Assembly: GCF_000315015.1 (NCBI RefSeq)
Contig: NZ_BAEP01000043.1
Location: forward strand, 38,681-102,680
Length of the DNA: 64,000 bases
Reading direction: 5' to 3'
Source of the DNA: Paraglaciecola mesophila KMM 241
GTDB taxonomy: Bacteria > Pseudomonadota > Gammaproteobacteria > Enterobacterales > Alteromonadaceae
This document shows, in pieces, positions 44,338 through 53,501 of the stretch. The notes below the pieces were generated by a model. That model was not told the origin of the DNA. It saw only the letters and a program-made list of their open reading frames with translations, and did not search any database. Numbering within the stretch: position 1 is the first letter of the stretch; every line of letters starts with the position of its first letter. Both the position numbers and the translations under genes were made by a program.

Positions 44338-46194
44338 ATGTTTAAAACGATTATTCACTCCACAGTCTTTAAAATTGTCGCGCTGATGTGCACCATCAGC
44401 TTTTTGGCGATAGCTAGTATGCTGAGTACTTTTATGATCAGTGATAATGCCCAGTTAGATGCTAAGGCCGTTAACGTGGCAGGCTCCTTACGCATGCAAA
44501 GTATGCAAATGTTGTCTAATTTGCAGCAACAGGCAGCACAAAATACCACTGATAATAGCCAGAACATTAATAGCAATATTCAAAGTTTTGAGCGCGACCT
44601 CACGACAGGCGTGTTGGCAAACCAGTTGATTAAAAGTGACGGTGAGCTGTTAGCGGTTCAGCATCAACAGGTTTTGACTTATTGGTTCGATGTGATCAAA
44701 CCTAGCTTACTCGCGTCGCTGAATAATAAAACTGTGCCAGCCAGTTTGTATCTTGAAGTGGCGTCTTTTGTTGCACAAATAAATATATTGGTGACTGCAT
44801 ACCAGCAACATGCAGAAGCTAATATTTCACTTATCCGTTTAATCCAAACCTTATCATTATTTGCAACCTTAATAGTGACTGCTGTGACTATGCTTATCGT
44901 CAATAAGCAGGTAGAAAAACCCCTGTCTAATTTGTTAGAGGCAGCCAAACAGATCAGTCGTGGCGATTATACTGCGCAAGCTGATGTCAGTGGAAAGGGA
45001 GAACTTGCCATATTAGCCAAGGTATTTAATAAAATGAGCGGCAATGTGTATCGCTCACAAACGCATTTAGAAAAGCGCGTACAGGAAAAAACCCGCAAGT
45101 TAGAAAACAATCACAAATCCATGGCATTGCTTTATCAACTAGTAAAAAGACTGAATGAATTTAGCGATCAGAAACAAGATTATGGCCCTATTCTGAAACA
45201 GCTTGCTGAAGTCACAGGGGTAAAGGATCTTGACTTATGCATCATGACAGCTAATGGTCAGGCTCCCTATGAACACTTGCTAAGCGCAAGCAAAACTTTG
45301 CCCGATAAATGTATTGAGCAGGAGTGCGGCGAATGCACCGATCATGATGTACTTTTTCCCCAAACAGGCAAAGAAATAAAATATCCCTTAAGCCGAGGTG
45401 AAAAAAACTACGGGGTCTTGGTGTGTAATACCCAAGGCGAGCAACTTGACGAATGGCAACATGAATTGTTTGTGTCAGTGGCCGATCAAGTGGCGACTGG
45501 ACTGAGTATGCGCGACCAACAAGATCAAAGCCGTAGAATTGCACTAATGAACGAACGTACAGTGATTGCCAGAGAATTACATGACTCCCTAGCCCAGGCA
45601 TTATCTTATTTAAAGATGCAAGTAAGCCGCATGCAAAAACTACGACAACGTGATAGCACCAAAGAACAAATGGATGAGGTGATTGGTGAGTTAAAAGGCG
45701 GATTAAGCTCAGCCTATCGAGAACTACGTGAATTACTTACGACCTTCAGATTAAAAATCGACGGTCAAACCTTAAAGGCTTCTTTTGAACAAACCATTGA
45801 ACATCTCAAAGTACGCTCCGATGCCATTGAGTTTACGCTGGATTTTAAGGTGGATAATATCCCCTTTACCCCACAAGAAGAAATACACCTCTTGCAAATT
45901 GCCAGAGAAGCCACCCAAAATGCCTTTTACCACTCTCAAGGCAACCGTATTGAAACCACATTGCTGCAGGATGAAGCAGGCCAAGTAAAACTCACCGTCA
46001 GGGATAATGGGGTGGGGATCGCACCAGATCCCAGTAAACTTAATCATTATGGTTTGGCTATTATGCAAGAGCGCAGCAGCAGCTTGGGCGGGACTATCAA
46101 GGTTAGCCAAGCACCTCTAGGCGGAACAGTGGTGGCCTTTAGTTTTGAACCTGAATATGCCCAATCATTAGGGGCACTCAAACGCACGGCGTAG
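44338..46194 (+). CDS. narX: Nitrate/nitrite sensor histidine kinase NarX/NarQ type
   Basis: This membrane kinase senses nitrate and phosphorylates NarL. It has 618 residues: a first helix (about 10-34), a periplasmic domain starting with the P-box NVAGSLRMQSMQMLSN (46-61), a second helix (about 168-188), a HAMP linker to about 245, a GAF-like central module with a cysteine cluster C325, C330, C333, then the HisKA_3 H-box ARELHDSLAQALSYLKMQ (H415) and an HATPase domain with DNGVGI and GLAIMQERSSSLGG. The kinase subtype pairs with LuxR-type regulators such as the narL at 50,381. It diverges from narG. Confidence 0.94.
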   Translation: MFKTIIHSTVFKIVALMCTISFLAIASMLSTFMISDNAQLDAKAVNVAGSLRMQSMQMLSNLQQQAAQNTTDNSQNINSNIQSFERDLTTGVLANQLIKSDGELLAVQHQQVLTYWFDVIKPSLLASLNNKTVPASLYLEVASFVAQINILVTAYQQHAEANISLIRLIQTLSLFATLIVTAVTMLIVNKQVEKPLSNLLEAAKQISRGDYTAQADVSGKGELAILAKVFNKMSGNVYRSQTHLEKRVQEKTRKLENNHKSMALLYQLVKRLNEFSDQKQDYGPILKQLAEVTGVKDLDLCIMTANGQAPYEHLLSASKTLPDKCIEQECGECTDHDVLFPQTGKEIKYPLSRGEKNYGVLVCNTQGEQLDEWQHELFVSVADQVATGLSMRDQQDQSRRIALMNERTVIARELHDSLAQALSYLKMQVSRMQKLRQRDSTKEQMDEVIGELKGGLSSAYRELRELLTTFRLKIDGQTLKASFEQTIEHLKVRSDAIEFTLDFKVDNIPFTPQEEIHLLQIAREATQNAFYHSQGNRIETTLLQDEAGQVKLTVRDNGVGIAPDPSKLNHYGLAIMQERSSSLGGTIKVSQAPLGGTVVAFSFEPEYAQSLGALKRTA

Positions 46195-46373
46195 AGCATT
46201 GCCCTAATCTCACCAAGGTTTAGGCTGCGGCTAGATAAAAGATATCCATGGATGAGCAAACGGTCAGACATGGATTGTCTTGCACCCCCAAAGTTATCCT
46301 CGCCATTGAAATCCCTCATCAATAGGTTTTACAGATAATAAACCTAATGAGCTGAAGTAGTGAGGCTTAGGTG

Positions 46374-48335
46374 TTATTTGCTAGATGAAAACGCCACAAC
46401 CTCTTGCATGATTAAATCCTTTAAATAATCTAAATATTGATCAATATAGTTGCCGTGCTCTCCAATCAGCCAAGGGTTCATTAGGGTATGACGCAATACA
46501 AATAGGTGATCTGCCTGATCGCTTTGTTGCACATCTAGTACTAAGGTGGTTTCATCCAACCCTAAGTTTTGACATAAGTTTGAGGCAGCCTCTTTACTAA
46601 GGTAAGCCTTGAGAATTTTAGTCGACGAGGCGATAAAGGATTTATTTTGTAATGGCTGACTGGGGTCAACTTTTAGTCTGTCGTATAGCCGTTCCATCAG
46701 CTTATTCATGCGGCCAACGTTGACATTACCTTTGAGGTTAATGGCCAGACAGATCAAGTTTGTGTCCGGTTCAATGGGAATATTTAGCTGTAAGTGCGGG
46801 GCTAATTCTTTGGCTAGAGACATAGCACGATCATAAAAATGCTCTGTCGCTGTAATCGTTAGCTGGGGTAATCTGCCCAAGCCTTGGGCGTTGAAGGGTA
46901 AAACTTCCTCGGCTACAGACACAGCTGCCGCTACCGCCCCCGGTTTTGACCCTTCAAATATATACTGCCCTAGCTGGGGTTCCGGCGAATCGTATTTATT
47001 TCCAGTGAATACATAAGGTGCATCTTCCACCATAAAACCTCTGGCGGCCTGATTGCGGCAAACAAAGGCACCACAACCAAAAGGAATATAACCTAATTTA
47101 TGTGGATCTATGGTAATGCTCTCCACTTGTGATAAAGCCGCAAAAGCGGCATATAGATCAGGGGATGGAAAATAGCGGAATTCTTTTTTTAGTTCAGCGT
47201 AAGCGCGTAGTTGGTTTTGTTCGTCTCTGAATAGGGCTGATAGATAACCACCCCAAGCCGCATCGATATGAATAAAAAACTCTAGCCCCTGAGCACGGGA
47301 ACTATCTCGAATAGTCAGCATATCTGCAACAGGATCAATAGTGCCAAACTCTGTGGTGCCTAATACACCCACTAAAGCCAATACAGGTTGCTGCTGTTCT
47401 GCGTATTTCGCCATTAATTGAGCCAATTCGGCGCTGCAAATGCGCATTTTTTCATCTGTTGCGACTTTGACTATTTGCTGAGTGCCTAAACCGAGAATTT
47501 TGGCAGATTTTTGCCAAGAATAATGGGCGGTAGTGGGGACTAACAATAGTGGCTGTTTTAAACCGGGATGTTGGGCAAAAAAGTCTATGGGACCAAGGTG
47601 TTCGATACGAGCTTGGCTAACCTGCTGCAAGATGTTTTTTCTAAGCGATTCAGTACAGTTTTGTAAGGCTTTAAAGAAATCAATCCTTAACTGCACTATT
47701 TGATCAAAAGGCAAATTAAAAAGTTGCCATTGAGTATGATCTGCTAAAGGGTGTTGGTTAAGTGTAAGCGTAAAATCGGCAAAATTTGCCAGGCCTTTTT
47801 GTAATGCTAAGGGATAATACTTTAGCGCTTTGGCATACCAAACGGCTTGGTAATTTGCCACTGTGCCGCCAGAGGTGAGATGGCCAAAAGCACAGGGGAA
47901 GTGTTGGGGAACAGTATTAAAACCAAACATATTAGCGAGTTTTTCACCATACTTTACTTCAAGATCTATGGTGACCGGAGCAGCATCGGCACAAACATTA
48001 TTAGGATTATATAAAGTGGTGATCATCTGCGCCAAAAGGCCCGGCATCAATAGGTCAGAAGACATATGTCCGATATAACGTGGATGGTAAAAAGGTACGG
48101 ATTGTCTGAGTTTGGCACTAAGCTTATGCAAGGATTGTTTGGTCTTAGCAATACTTTGTAAGTATTGCGGCTGAAATTGCACATCGGCTTTAATAGGCGG
48201 CTCATCTTCAGGGTGGAATCCCCGTCGCCAAGACACATGCTCTCGGTAAAACTCTAACCAGATTGATTCAAATACCGAATTGTTTTCAGCATATGCACCT
48301 AAAAAAAAAGGCGCTAGTTCATTGCTCTTAGACAT
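46374..48335 (-). CDS. Group II PLP-dependent decarboxylase, tyrosine-decarboxylase-like
   Basis: This 653-residue PLP enzyme probably decarboxylates an aromatic or acidic amino acid. The layout resembles bacterial tyrosine decarboxylases: YIGHMSSDLLMPGLLAQMIT with YNPNNV near 90-113, SGGTVANYQAVWYAKAL near 155-171, VPTTAHYSWQKSA with the cofactor-stacking histidine 271, FFIHIDAAWGGYLS with D358, and SITIDPHKLGYIPFG with the Schiff-base lysine K413. No amino-acid antiporter lies next to it, unlike decarboxylase-based acid resistance operons. It sits between narX (convergent) and narK. The reason for its place in a nitrate region is not known, and the substrate cannot be decided by eye. Confidence 0.82.
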   Translation of the reverse strand: MSKSNELAPFFLGAYAENNSVFESIWLEFYREHVSWRRGFHPEDEPPIKADVQFQPQYLQSIAKTKQSLHKLSAKLRQSVPFYHPRYIGHMSSDLLMPGLLAQMITTLYNPNNVCADAAPVTIDLEVKYGEKLANMFGFNTVPQHFPCAFGHLTSGGTVANYQAVWYAKALKYYPLALQKGLANFADFTLTLNQHPLADHTQWQLFNLPFDQIVQLRIDFFKALQNCTESLRKNILQQVSQARIEHLGPIDFFAQHPGLKQPLLLVPTTAHYSWQKSAKILGLGTQQIVKVATDEKMRICSAELAQLMAKYAEQQQPVLALVGVLGTTEFGTIDPVADMLTIRDSSRAQGLEFFIHIDAAWGGYLSALFRDEQNQLRAYAELKKEFRYFPSPDLYAAFAALSQVESITIDPHKLGYIPFGCGAFVCRNQAARGFMVEDAPYVFTGNKYDSPEPQLGQYIFEGSKPGAVAAAVSVAEEVLPFNAQGLGRLPQLTITATEHFYDRAMSLAKELAPHLQLNIPIEPDTNLICLAINLKGNVNVGRMNKLMERLYDRLKVDPSQPLQNKSFIASSTKILKAYLSKEAASNLCQNLGLDETTLVLDVQQSDQADHLFVLRHTLMNPWLIGEHGNYIDQYLDYLKDLIMQEVVAFSSSK

Positions 48336-48464
48336 TGGCTATCTCTTTGGTGTTTTTGTTATCAGGTAAAAGACGTTTTTGAAAAGTAGAAATGTGCCAG
48401 GGCGTAATTAAAGCTTAAATACGCCCTGCTAGTATCAACATTCTATTGCTGTTAGCTAAGGTTG

Positions 48465-50078
48465 TTAAGGGTTATAAAACTCGCCATCTTTGCGTAAATA
48501 GAACCAATAATTGATCAACACGCAGACCCCATAAAATACAGCAAAACCAATTAATGCGACTTCAGGTGTAGTGGCTGTAATCTGTTCACCCAGTACTTTG
48601 GGTATATAAAAGGCACCATAGGCAGCGATAGCGGATGTCCAACCTAAGACTGGTCCCACTTGCTCTTTGGGGAAGACCATAGCGATGGTTCTGAAGGTGG
48701 AACCATTACCTATACCAGTGGCGGCAAATAATAATAAAAACAGCACAAAGAAGGGCACGAAGTATTCTTCAGGTGATACCGATTGATAGGCAGCTTTCAT
48801 GTAGTAGGCTACACCCAACGCACTAGCCACCATGACCACAGAGCAAACTTGGGTGACTAAGGCCCCACCAAATTTATCCGCAATCCAGCCGCCAACGGGG
48901 CGAATAAGCGCACCTATAAAGGGTGCCATCCACGCGTACATGAGGGCGCTAGGGCCATTGGGATTAATAGTGTCATGGGTCATAGTACCGTCCACCATAA
49001 TATGGCTGTAGCCAAAGATGACTTTTATAGACAATGGAAAAGACGCTGCAAAACCAATAAACGAGCCAAAGGTCATGGTATAAATCAAACTCATCACCCA
49101 AGTATGTTTGTTATTAAATATTTGATATTGGCGGGTTAAACTGCTGCCAATTTGCCCGGGTAACCATTTTAATAGCACCACAGTGGCTACCACTACCATG
49201 ACCAATACCAGTTCTTTAGGTACGCCAAATCCTGAACCGTTAGCTGACTCAGGTAGCATTAACCATAAACCAAAGGCCGCGGTAATAAAGCCAATAGATA
49301 ACATGATGCTGATCAGGGCAAAAGAAGACAGGGGGTTTCCAATATCAGGAGACACATCTTTGGTACGAATATTATTCATACCAAACCAAGTAGCAATGCT
49401 CAGTGGCACCAACAACAACACCCATAAAAAACCAGCATTGGAAATGTAACTCTCGGTGCCAGCGGGTATTTTACCTATCAAGGTGCCTGAAGTATTGATC
49501 AACACCATAGGCTCGCCACTGAAAATACCAAAGGCTGCAAAGGTCATAAACAAAGGCACCAATATTTGCATGCTGGTTACCCCAAAATTGCCTAAACCTG
49601 CGTTTAATCCAAGCGCTAAGCCCTGCTGGTTTTTCGGAAAGAAAAAACTGATGTTAGACATGGAAGAGGCGAAGTTTCCGCCTCCTAAGCCAGATAATAA
49701 GGCCAATAATTGAAATTGCCATAAAGGCGTCTCAGGATTTTGCAACGCAAAGCCTGTGCCTATGGCTGGGATCAGCAATAAGGATGTCGTGAAGAAAAGG
49801 GTATTTCGGCCACCACACAATCGTATGAAAAAACTACTGGGAATGCGCAATGTGGCACCCGTTAAACCGGCAATCGCCATTAAAGTAAATAGCTCTGCAT
49901 TGGTAAAGGGAAAACCCAAATTAAGCATTTGTACGGTTATTATTCCCCAGAACAGCCATATGGCAAAGCCACATAATAAAGCTGGGATAGAGATCCATAG
50001 ATTTCTATTTGCTATTTTTTTTCCTTCCTTTTCCCAGAAGTCAGGATCTTCGGGATCCCATTTTTGTAGGTCAGCCAT
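48465..50078 (-). CDS. narK: Nitrate/nitrite transporter NarK (MFS)
   Basis: This 537-residue major facilitator is of the E. coli NarK type, which exchanges nitrate for nitrite across the inner membrane. It has about twelve helices. The two nitrate signature motifs are visible as GLNAGLGNFGVTSMQILVPL near residue 165-184 and GWTSAIAAYGAFYIPKVLG near 488-506. NISFFFPKNQQGLALG precedes the first. A cytoplasmic N-terminal tail (MADLQKWDPEDPDFWEKEGK) is family-typical. It diverges from narL; the shared intergenic DNA holds an FNR-like box and a NarL-like site. An inverted repeat at 48399-48427 (AGGGCGTA/TACGCCCT) follows the gene. Confidence 0.93.
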   Translation of the reverse strand: MADLQKWDPEDPDFWEKEGKKIANRNLWISIPALLCGFAIWLFWGIITVQMLNLGFPFTNAELFTLMAIAGLTGATLRIPSSFFIRLCGGRNTLFFTTSLLLIPAIGTGFALQNPETPLWQFQLLALLSGLGGGNFASSMSNISFFFPKNQQGLALGLNAGLGNFGVTSMQILVPLFMTFAAFGIFSGEPMVLINTSGTLIGKIPAGTESYISNAGFLWVLLLVPLSIATWFGMNNIRTKDVSPDIGNPLSSFALISIMLSIGFITAAFGLWLMLPESANGSGFGVPKELVLVMVVVATVVLLKWLPGQIGSSLTRQYQIFNNKHTWVMSLIYTMTFGSFIGFAASFPLSIKVIFGYSHIMVDGTMTHDTINPNGPSALMYAWMAPFIGALIRPVGGWIADKFGGALVTQVCSVVMVASALGVAYYMKAAYQSVSPEEYFVPFFVLFLLLFAATGIGNGSTFRTIAMVFPKEQVGPVLGWTSAIAAYGAFYIPKVLGEQITATTPEVALIGFAVFYGVCVLINYWFYLRKDGEFYNP

Positions 50079-50189
50079 GGTACTTTCTCCGCATTAGTAG
50101 ACTATCTCGAAGACACTATGGTTTAACCTTAGACTTGAAACAATCAGCATCAATGGGTAGAAGGAACGAATTTAGTGATGATAAGATTT

Positions 50190-50203
50190 TTGAAAATAAT
50201 CAA
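50190..50203. promoter_or_regulatory. FNR-like box between narK and narL
   Basis: TTGAAAATAATCAA matches the FNR consensus TTGATNNNNATCAA at nine of the ten fixed bases. It lies 112 bases upstream of narK and 178 upstream of the narL start, suggesting oxygen control of one or both. Confidence 0.6.
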
Positions 50204-50278
50204 ACTTGAAATTGAATGTGAATTCCTAACATACTGAATAATAAGATTAATTTCGGCTTTTTAAATATGGGTTCCACT

Positions 50279-50294
50279 ACCACCTTATGGGTAG
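50279..50294. promoter_or_regulatory. NarL-type 7-2-7 site upstream of narL
   Basis: TACCACC-TT-ATGGGTA. The right arm (TACCCAT on the minus strand) is a perfect heptamer; the left arm has two mismatches. It lies 87 bases before the narL ATG at 50381 and about 200 from narK. It falls inside an upstream extension of the narL frame, which argues that the extension is not coding. Confidence 0.55.
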
Positions 50295-50380
50295 AGTGGC
50301 TACCTAAACAAAACAATACTAATTCAACGCCAGAGGTCTTATCCTTAGCTTATACGGCAAATGATATAGAGAAGAACATT

Positions 50381-51031
50381 ATGTACCAGGACCAACCGGC
50401 AACCATTATGATGGTTGATGATCATCCACTATTACGTAAAGGCTTGAGCCAGTTGCTTGAGTTTGAAGATGAGTTAACTGTGATAGCGGAAGCAAGCTCA
50501 GGTCAAGACGCCATTGAGAAAGCCTTGGCCTTAGAGCCAGACTTGATCACCTTAGATTTGAATATGCAGGGCATGGACGGGTTAGAAACCCTCAAAATTA
50601 TGCGTGATAAAGGCGTCAATTCACGCATTATCATGCTCACAGTGTCAGACAATGACGAAGATGTAGTAGAAGCGATCCGCTGTGGCGCAGATGGCTACCT
50701 TTTGAAGGATATGGAGCCAGAAGAGATCATCGATAAGCTCAAAGAAGCAACCTTAGGCAAAATGGTACTCAGTGCTAAATTGACAGAAATACTCGCCACT
50801 GCTTTGCGTAAACCTGAAAAAGCTGGGAGTCGTGCTTTGGCTAGCCTCACTAGCCGCGAATATGAGATCCTTAAACTTATTGCCAAAGGCATGAGCAATA
50901 AACTCATTGCCAGAGAACTGGATATTTCCGACGGTACGGTAAAAGTCCACGTCAAACATTTCCTTAAAAAGCTTAATTTACGCTCCCGGGTTGAAGCGGC
51001 AGTGTGGATGGTTAATCACCAAAACGGTTAG
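50381..51031 (+). CDS. narL: Nitrate response regulator NarL
   Basis: This 216-residue response regulator is phosphorylated by NarX and controls nitrate-dependent genes. The receiver domain has MMVDDHPLLRKG (acidic pocket D13, D14), phosphoacceptor D59 in LITLDLNMQGMDGLETL, and LLKDMEPEE as in E. coli NarL. The LuxR-type helix-turn-helix is LTSREYEILKLIAKGMSNKL followed by TVKVHVKHFLKKL. The frame is open from ATG 50267, but alignment with NarL (2 residues before PATI) and the NarL/FNR-like sites upstream favour ATG 50381, preceded by GAGAAG. Confidence 0.94.
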   Translation: MYQDQPATIMMVDDHPLLRKGLSQLLEFEDELTVIAEASSGQDAIEKALALEPDLITLDLNMQGMDGLETLKIMRDKGVNSRIIMLTVSDNDEDVVEAIRCGADGYLLKDMEPEEIIDKLKEATLGKMVLSAKLTEILATALRKPEKAGSRALASLTSREYEILKLIAKGMSNKLIARELDISDGTVKVHVKHFLKKLNLRSRVEAAVWMVNHQNG

Positions 51032-51207
51032 TTCCATTTAATGCTAAGTTTATTGACTTAAGTTGCCAATAAGCCTGCAATTTTTAACTACTGGGTATGT
51101 ATAGAAAATAATGGCGAGTCTTTGTCTTGCTTTTTGAAGATGATTAATAAGCCAAGCGATACAACTTGTAAGCCTATATCTAGGTCACAAACTTTGTCTT
51201 AGATAAC

Positions 51208-51651
51208 TTACCACTTATTAGCGGCGGTCACATCTGAGTCTTTTGCTTCAACCCATTTTGGACCTTTCGCACTATGCTCTTGTTTCCATATTGGTGCTTG
51301 CGTTTTTAGATAATCCATAATAAATTCTGCCGCAGAAAAAGCCGCGGCTCGGTGTGCACTGGTGACCCCCACAAACACAATTTGTTCGTTAGCGTTCAAT
51401 TGGCCAATACGGTGGATAATACGGATCTGCCCAAGTGGCCATTTGGCTCTGGCTTGCACACAAATGTCCATTAAGGATTTTTCTGTCATACCCGGATAGT
51501 GCTCAAGAAACAGACCTGAAACTGAACCATCAGCATTGTAATCTCGCACCAAACCAGAGAAGGTAACTATAGCGCCGTCACCATCATTACAATCTCGTAG
51601 TTGCAGGTATTCGTGATTCAGGTCAAAATCTTCATGTTGTATTGATATCAT
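51208..51651 (-). CDS. moaE: Molybdopterin synthase catalytic subunit
   Basis: MoaE with thiocarboxylated MoaD adds the dithiolene sulfurs to cyclic pyranopterin monophosphate. This 147-residue copy shows GAIVTFSGLVRDYN near 26-39, LEHYPGMTEKSL near 49-60, and HRIGQLNANEQIVFVGVTSA near 80-99 followed by HRAAAF, with the active-site lysines in the C-terminal TQAPIWKQE. It starts one base after moaD and closes the moaA-mobA-moaBCDE operon. Confidence 0.94.
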   Translation of the reverse strand: MISIQHEDFDLNHEYLQLRDCNDGDGAIVTFSGLVRDYNADGSVSGLFLEHYPGMTEKSLMDICVQARAKWPLGQIRIIHRIGQLNANEQIVFVGVTSAHRAAAFSAAEFIMDYLKTQAPIWKQEHSAKGPKWVEAKDSDVTAANKW

Positions 51652-51652
51652 A

Positions 51653-51898
51653 TTAACCCCCAGTCACAGGTGGAAAAAACGCAATTTCATCACCATCGTT
51701 GATTATAGTATCAGGCTTACAAATACTCTGATTCAAAGCACATAAAACATTATTGCCAGACAGCGCTTGCCAGTCTTCGCCTCGAGTTAACAATTGTTGT
51801 TTTAGCGCTTCGACAGTTAGTTCACCATTATATTCCACGTTCATTTTAGCTTGCCCAAGTCGCTCTCTTAGACTGGCAAAAAATTGTATTTTAATCAT
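51653..51898 (-). CDS. moaD: Molybdopterin synthase sulfur carrier subunit
   Basis: MoaD is the ubiquitin-fold sulfur carrier of molybdopterin synthase. The ATG at 51898 gives 81 residues beginning [20 protein letters not shown] and ending [10 protein letters not shown], with the essential C-terminal Gly-Gly that is adenylylated by MoeB and thiocarboxylated. A longer frame to 51928 lies inside moaC and is not needed. The start overlaps the moaC stop by eight bases. Confidence 0.94.
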   Translation of the reverse strand: MIKIQFFASLRERLGQAKMNVEYNGELTVEALKQQLLTRGEDWQALSGNNVLCALNQSICKPDTIINDGDEIAFFPPVTGG

Positions 51899-52376
51899 GT
51901 GTTCTGCTCCATTCACCAGTTTTACCACCTTGTTTTTCCATCACTTTGATGTCTTGTATCTGCATCAAAGGATCAACGGCTTTTGCCATGTCAAACAAGG
52001 TTAATGCTGCAACGGATACGGCAGTAAGGGCTTCCATTTCAACCCCAGTTTGGCCGGTTAATTTGCATAAAGCCTCTATTTTAACTCTGTGTTGGCTTTC
52101 ATCTATTTCAAATTGCACATCCACTTTGCTCAGCATAAGAGGATGACAAAGCGGTATTAAATCCGCACATTTTTTAGCTGCCTGAATACCTGCTATGCGC
52201 GCCACAGCAAAAATATCACCTTTAGAGAGGGCATTGGTTTTGATGAGCTCAATGGTACTAGCTTGCATCTTTATATAACCTTGTGCCCTCGCCACTCTTA
52301 TGCTCAGTAGTTTTTGAGTGACATCTACCATATTGGCTTTGCCCTGCTGATCAATATGAGTGAAAGTAAGACTCAT
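51891..52376 (-). CDS. moaC: Cyclic pyranopterin monophosphate synthase
   Basis: MoaC converts 3',8-cH2GTP made by MoaA to cyclic pyranopterin monophosphate. It has 161 residues, with NMVDVTQK near 15-22, [20 protein letters not shown] near 62-81, and [20 protein letters not shown] followed by YD-like FDMAKAVD, carrying the catalytic lysine and aspartate region. The ATG overlaps the moaB stop as ATGA. Confidence 0.95.
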   Translation of the reverse strand: MSLTFTHIDQQGKANMVDVTQKLLSIRVARAQGYIKMQASTIELIKTNALSKGDIFAVARIAGIQAAKKCADLIPLCHPLMLSKVDVQFEIDESQHRVKIEALCKLTGQTGVEMEALTAVSVAALTLFDMAKAVDPLMQIQDIKVMEKQGGKTGEWSRTHD

Positions 52377-52919
52377 AGATTTCTACTCTGGCAAGGTTGA
52401 GCTAAGGCACCGGCTAAATGTGGGACAAAATTACACGGGCCTTGAGCACCGTCAAGTTGCGCTTTTATGATACCGTGCCACGCTGTTTTGCATGCTCCAG
52501 TTGAGCCGGGTAAACAAAATATTATGGTGCCATTGGCCAGTCCCGCCAGCGCCCTTGATTGAATGGTTGACGTACCAATTTCTGCATAAGATAGGTGTCT
52601 GAATAATTCGCCAAAACCTTCAACCTGTTTATCTAATAATGGCTGTACTGCTTCAGGCGTAGAGTCGCGGGACGTAAAACCCGTGCCCCCCGTAATTAAT
52701 ACTGCATGAATATTGGCATCAGCAATGTACTGAGATACTGCAGCACGTATTTGGTAGATATCATCTATGACTATTTTTTTCGTCCACTACTATGTGGTCT
52801 GCTTCAGTTGCACTTAAGCGTAAGTATTCACCTGAGGTATCAGTACTTTCGTTACGGGTGTCTGAAACTGTCAAAACAGCTATTTGTAACGGTGCAAAAA
52901 CGAGTGAGGAATGTCCCAT
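52373..52919 (-). pseudogene. moaB: moaB with a +1 frameshift in an A7 run
   Basis: Read from ATG 52919 the frame gives MGHSSLVFAPLQIAVLTVSD, then SGEYLRLSATEADHIVVDEK, and meets TGA soon after. After removing one A from the run of seven (52774-52780, T7 on the plus strand), the rest reads IVIDDIYQIRAAVSQYIADA, LITGGTGFTSRDSTPEA, VEGFGELFRHLSYAEIGTST and PCNFVPHLAG, ending at the TGA overlapping moaC. All segments match MoaB (about 170-180 residues). MoaB is a MogA relative of uncertain need, and mogA is intact at 30,359. Slippage at A7 might still give some full-length protein, or the base may be a sequencing error. Confidence 0.85.
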
Positions 52920-52920
52920 A

Positions 52921-53499
52921 TTATGTCTCTTTATACGCGGAATGTTTATCGGCGGTTAAGGCTTGTTGCGCCTGTTGCCATTGGTCGGGATAGTTAGTAT
53001 TTACCAGGTGTTGGTTATCAGCTGGCTGAATAGCCTGTGCGCCAATTTGACGGATGAAACTGGCCACTGAATAATCGTCAGTGCGCAACAAAATGTGCTC
53101 TAATATAGTAACAGTGTTGTGGTTATTGAGCAGATAAAGTGGCAAGTTGTGCTTAGCAAAATAGCTACTGCAATGATGCTTTTGGCTGTAGTGACTAAGT
53201 TGTTGTAATGTTCGGTGGTGCAGATAAGGCAAGTCCACAGGTACCAATAATAGATCGAGGTTAGGTCTATTAACCGCAGCAGTATGTATGCCAGAGAGCG
53301 GCCCTTTGTTGGCATAAATATCTTGTAGACTTTGCTCTGATGGAAGATTACGACTAATAATGACATCCTTGGCATGGGCTTGTTGTAGGCAATGGAACGT
53401 GCGCGCTAGCATATTTTCACCGTTTAGGGTCAATAAGGCCTTGTCGCTACCCATGCGCTTAGATTGCCCCCCTGCTAAAACCACACCAATAAAACTCAC
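52921..53499 (-). CDS. mobA: Molybdenum cofactor guanylyltransferase
   Basis: MobA links GMP to molybdenum-molybdopterin to form the bis-MGD cofactor used by NarG. This 192-residue copy begins MSFIGVVLAGGQSKRMGSDK, the nucleotide-binding LAGG-x-S-x-RMG-x-DK signature, and has GPLSGIHTA near 66 and LLVPVDLPYLHHRTL near 84, with the DxP metal site. It starts two bases after moaA and is separated by one base from moaB. Confidence 0.93.
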   Translation of the reverse strand: MSFIGVVLAGGQSKRMGSDKALLTLNGENMLARTFHCLQQAHAKDVIISRNLPSEQSLQDIYANKGPLSGIHTAAVNRPNLDLLLVPVDLPYLHHRTLQQLSHYSQKHHCSSYFAKHNLPLYLLNNHNTVTILEHILLRTDDYSVASFIRQIGAQAIQPADNQHLVNTNYPDQWQQAQQALTADKHSAYKET

Positions 53500-53501
53500 C
53501 T

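Noticed and set aside
50267..50380. N-terminal extension of narL by 38 codons
   Set aside because: NarL homology begins at 50381; the extension contains a NarL-type operator and has no similarity to the family.
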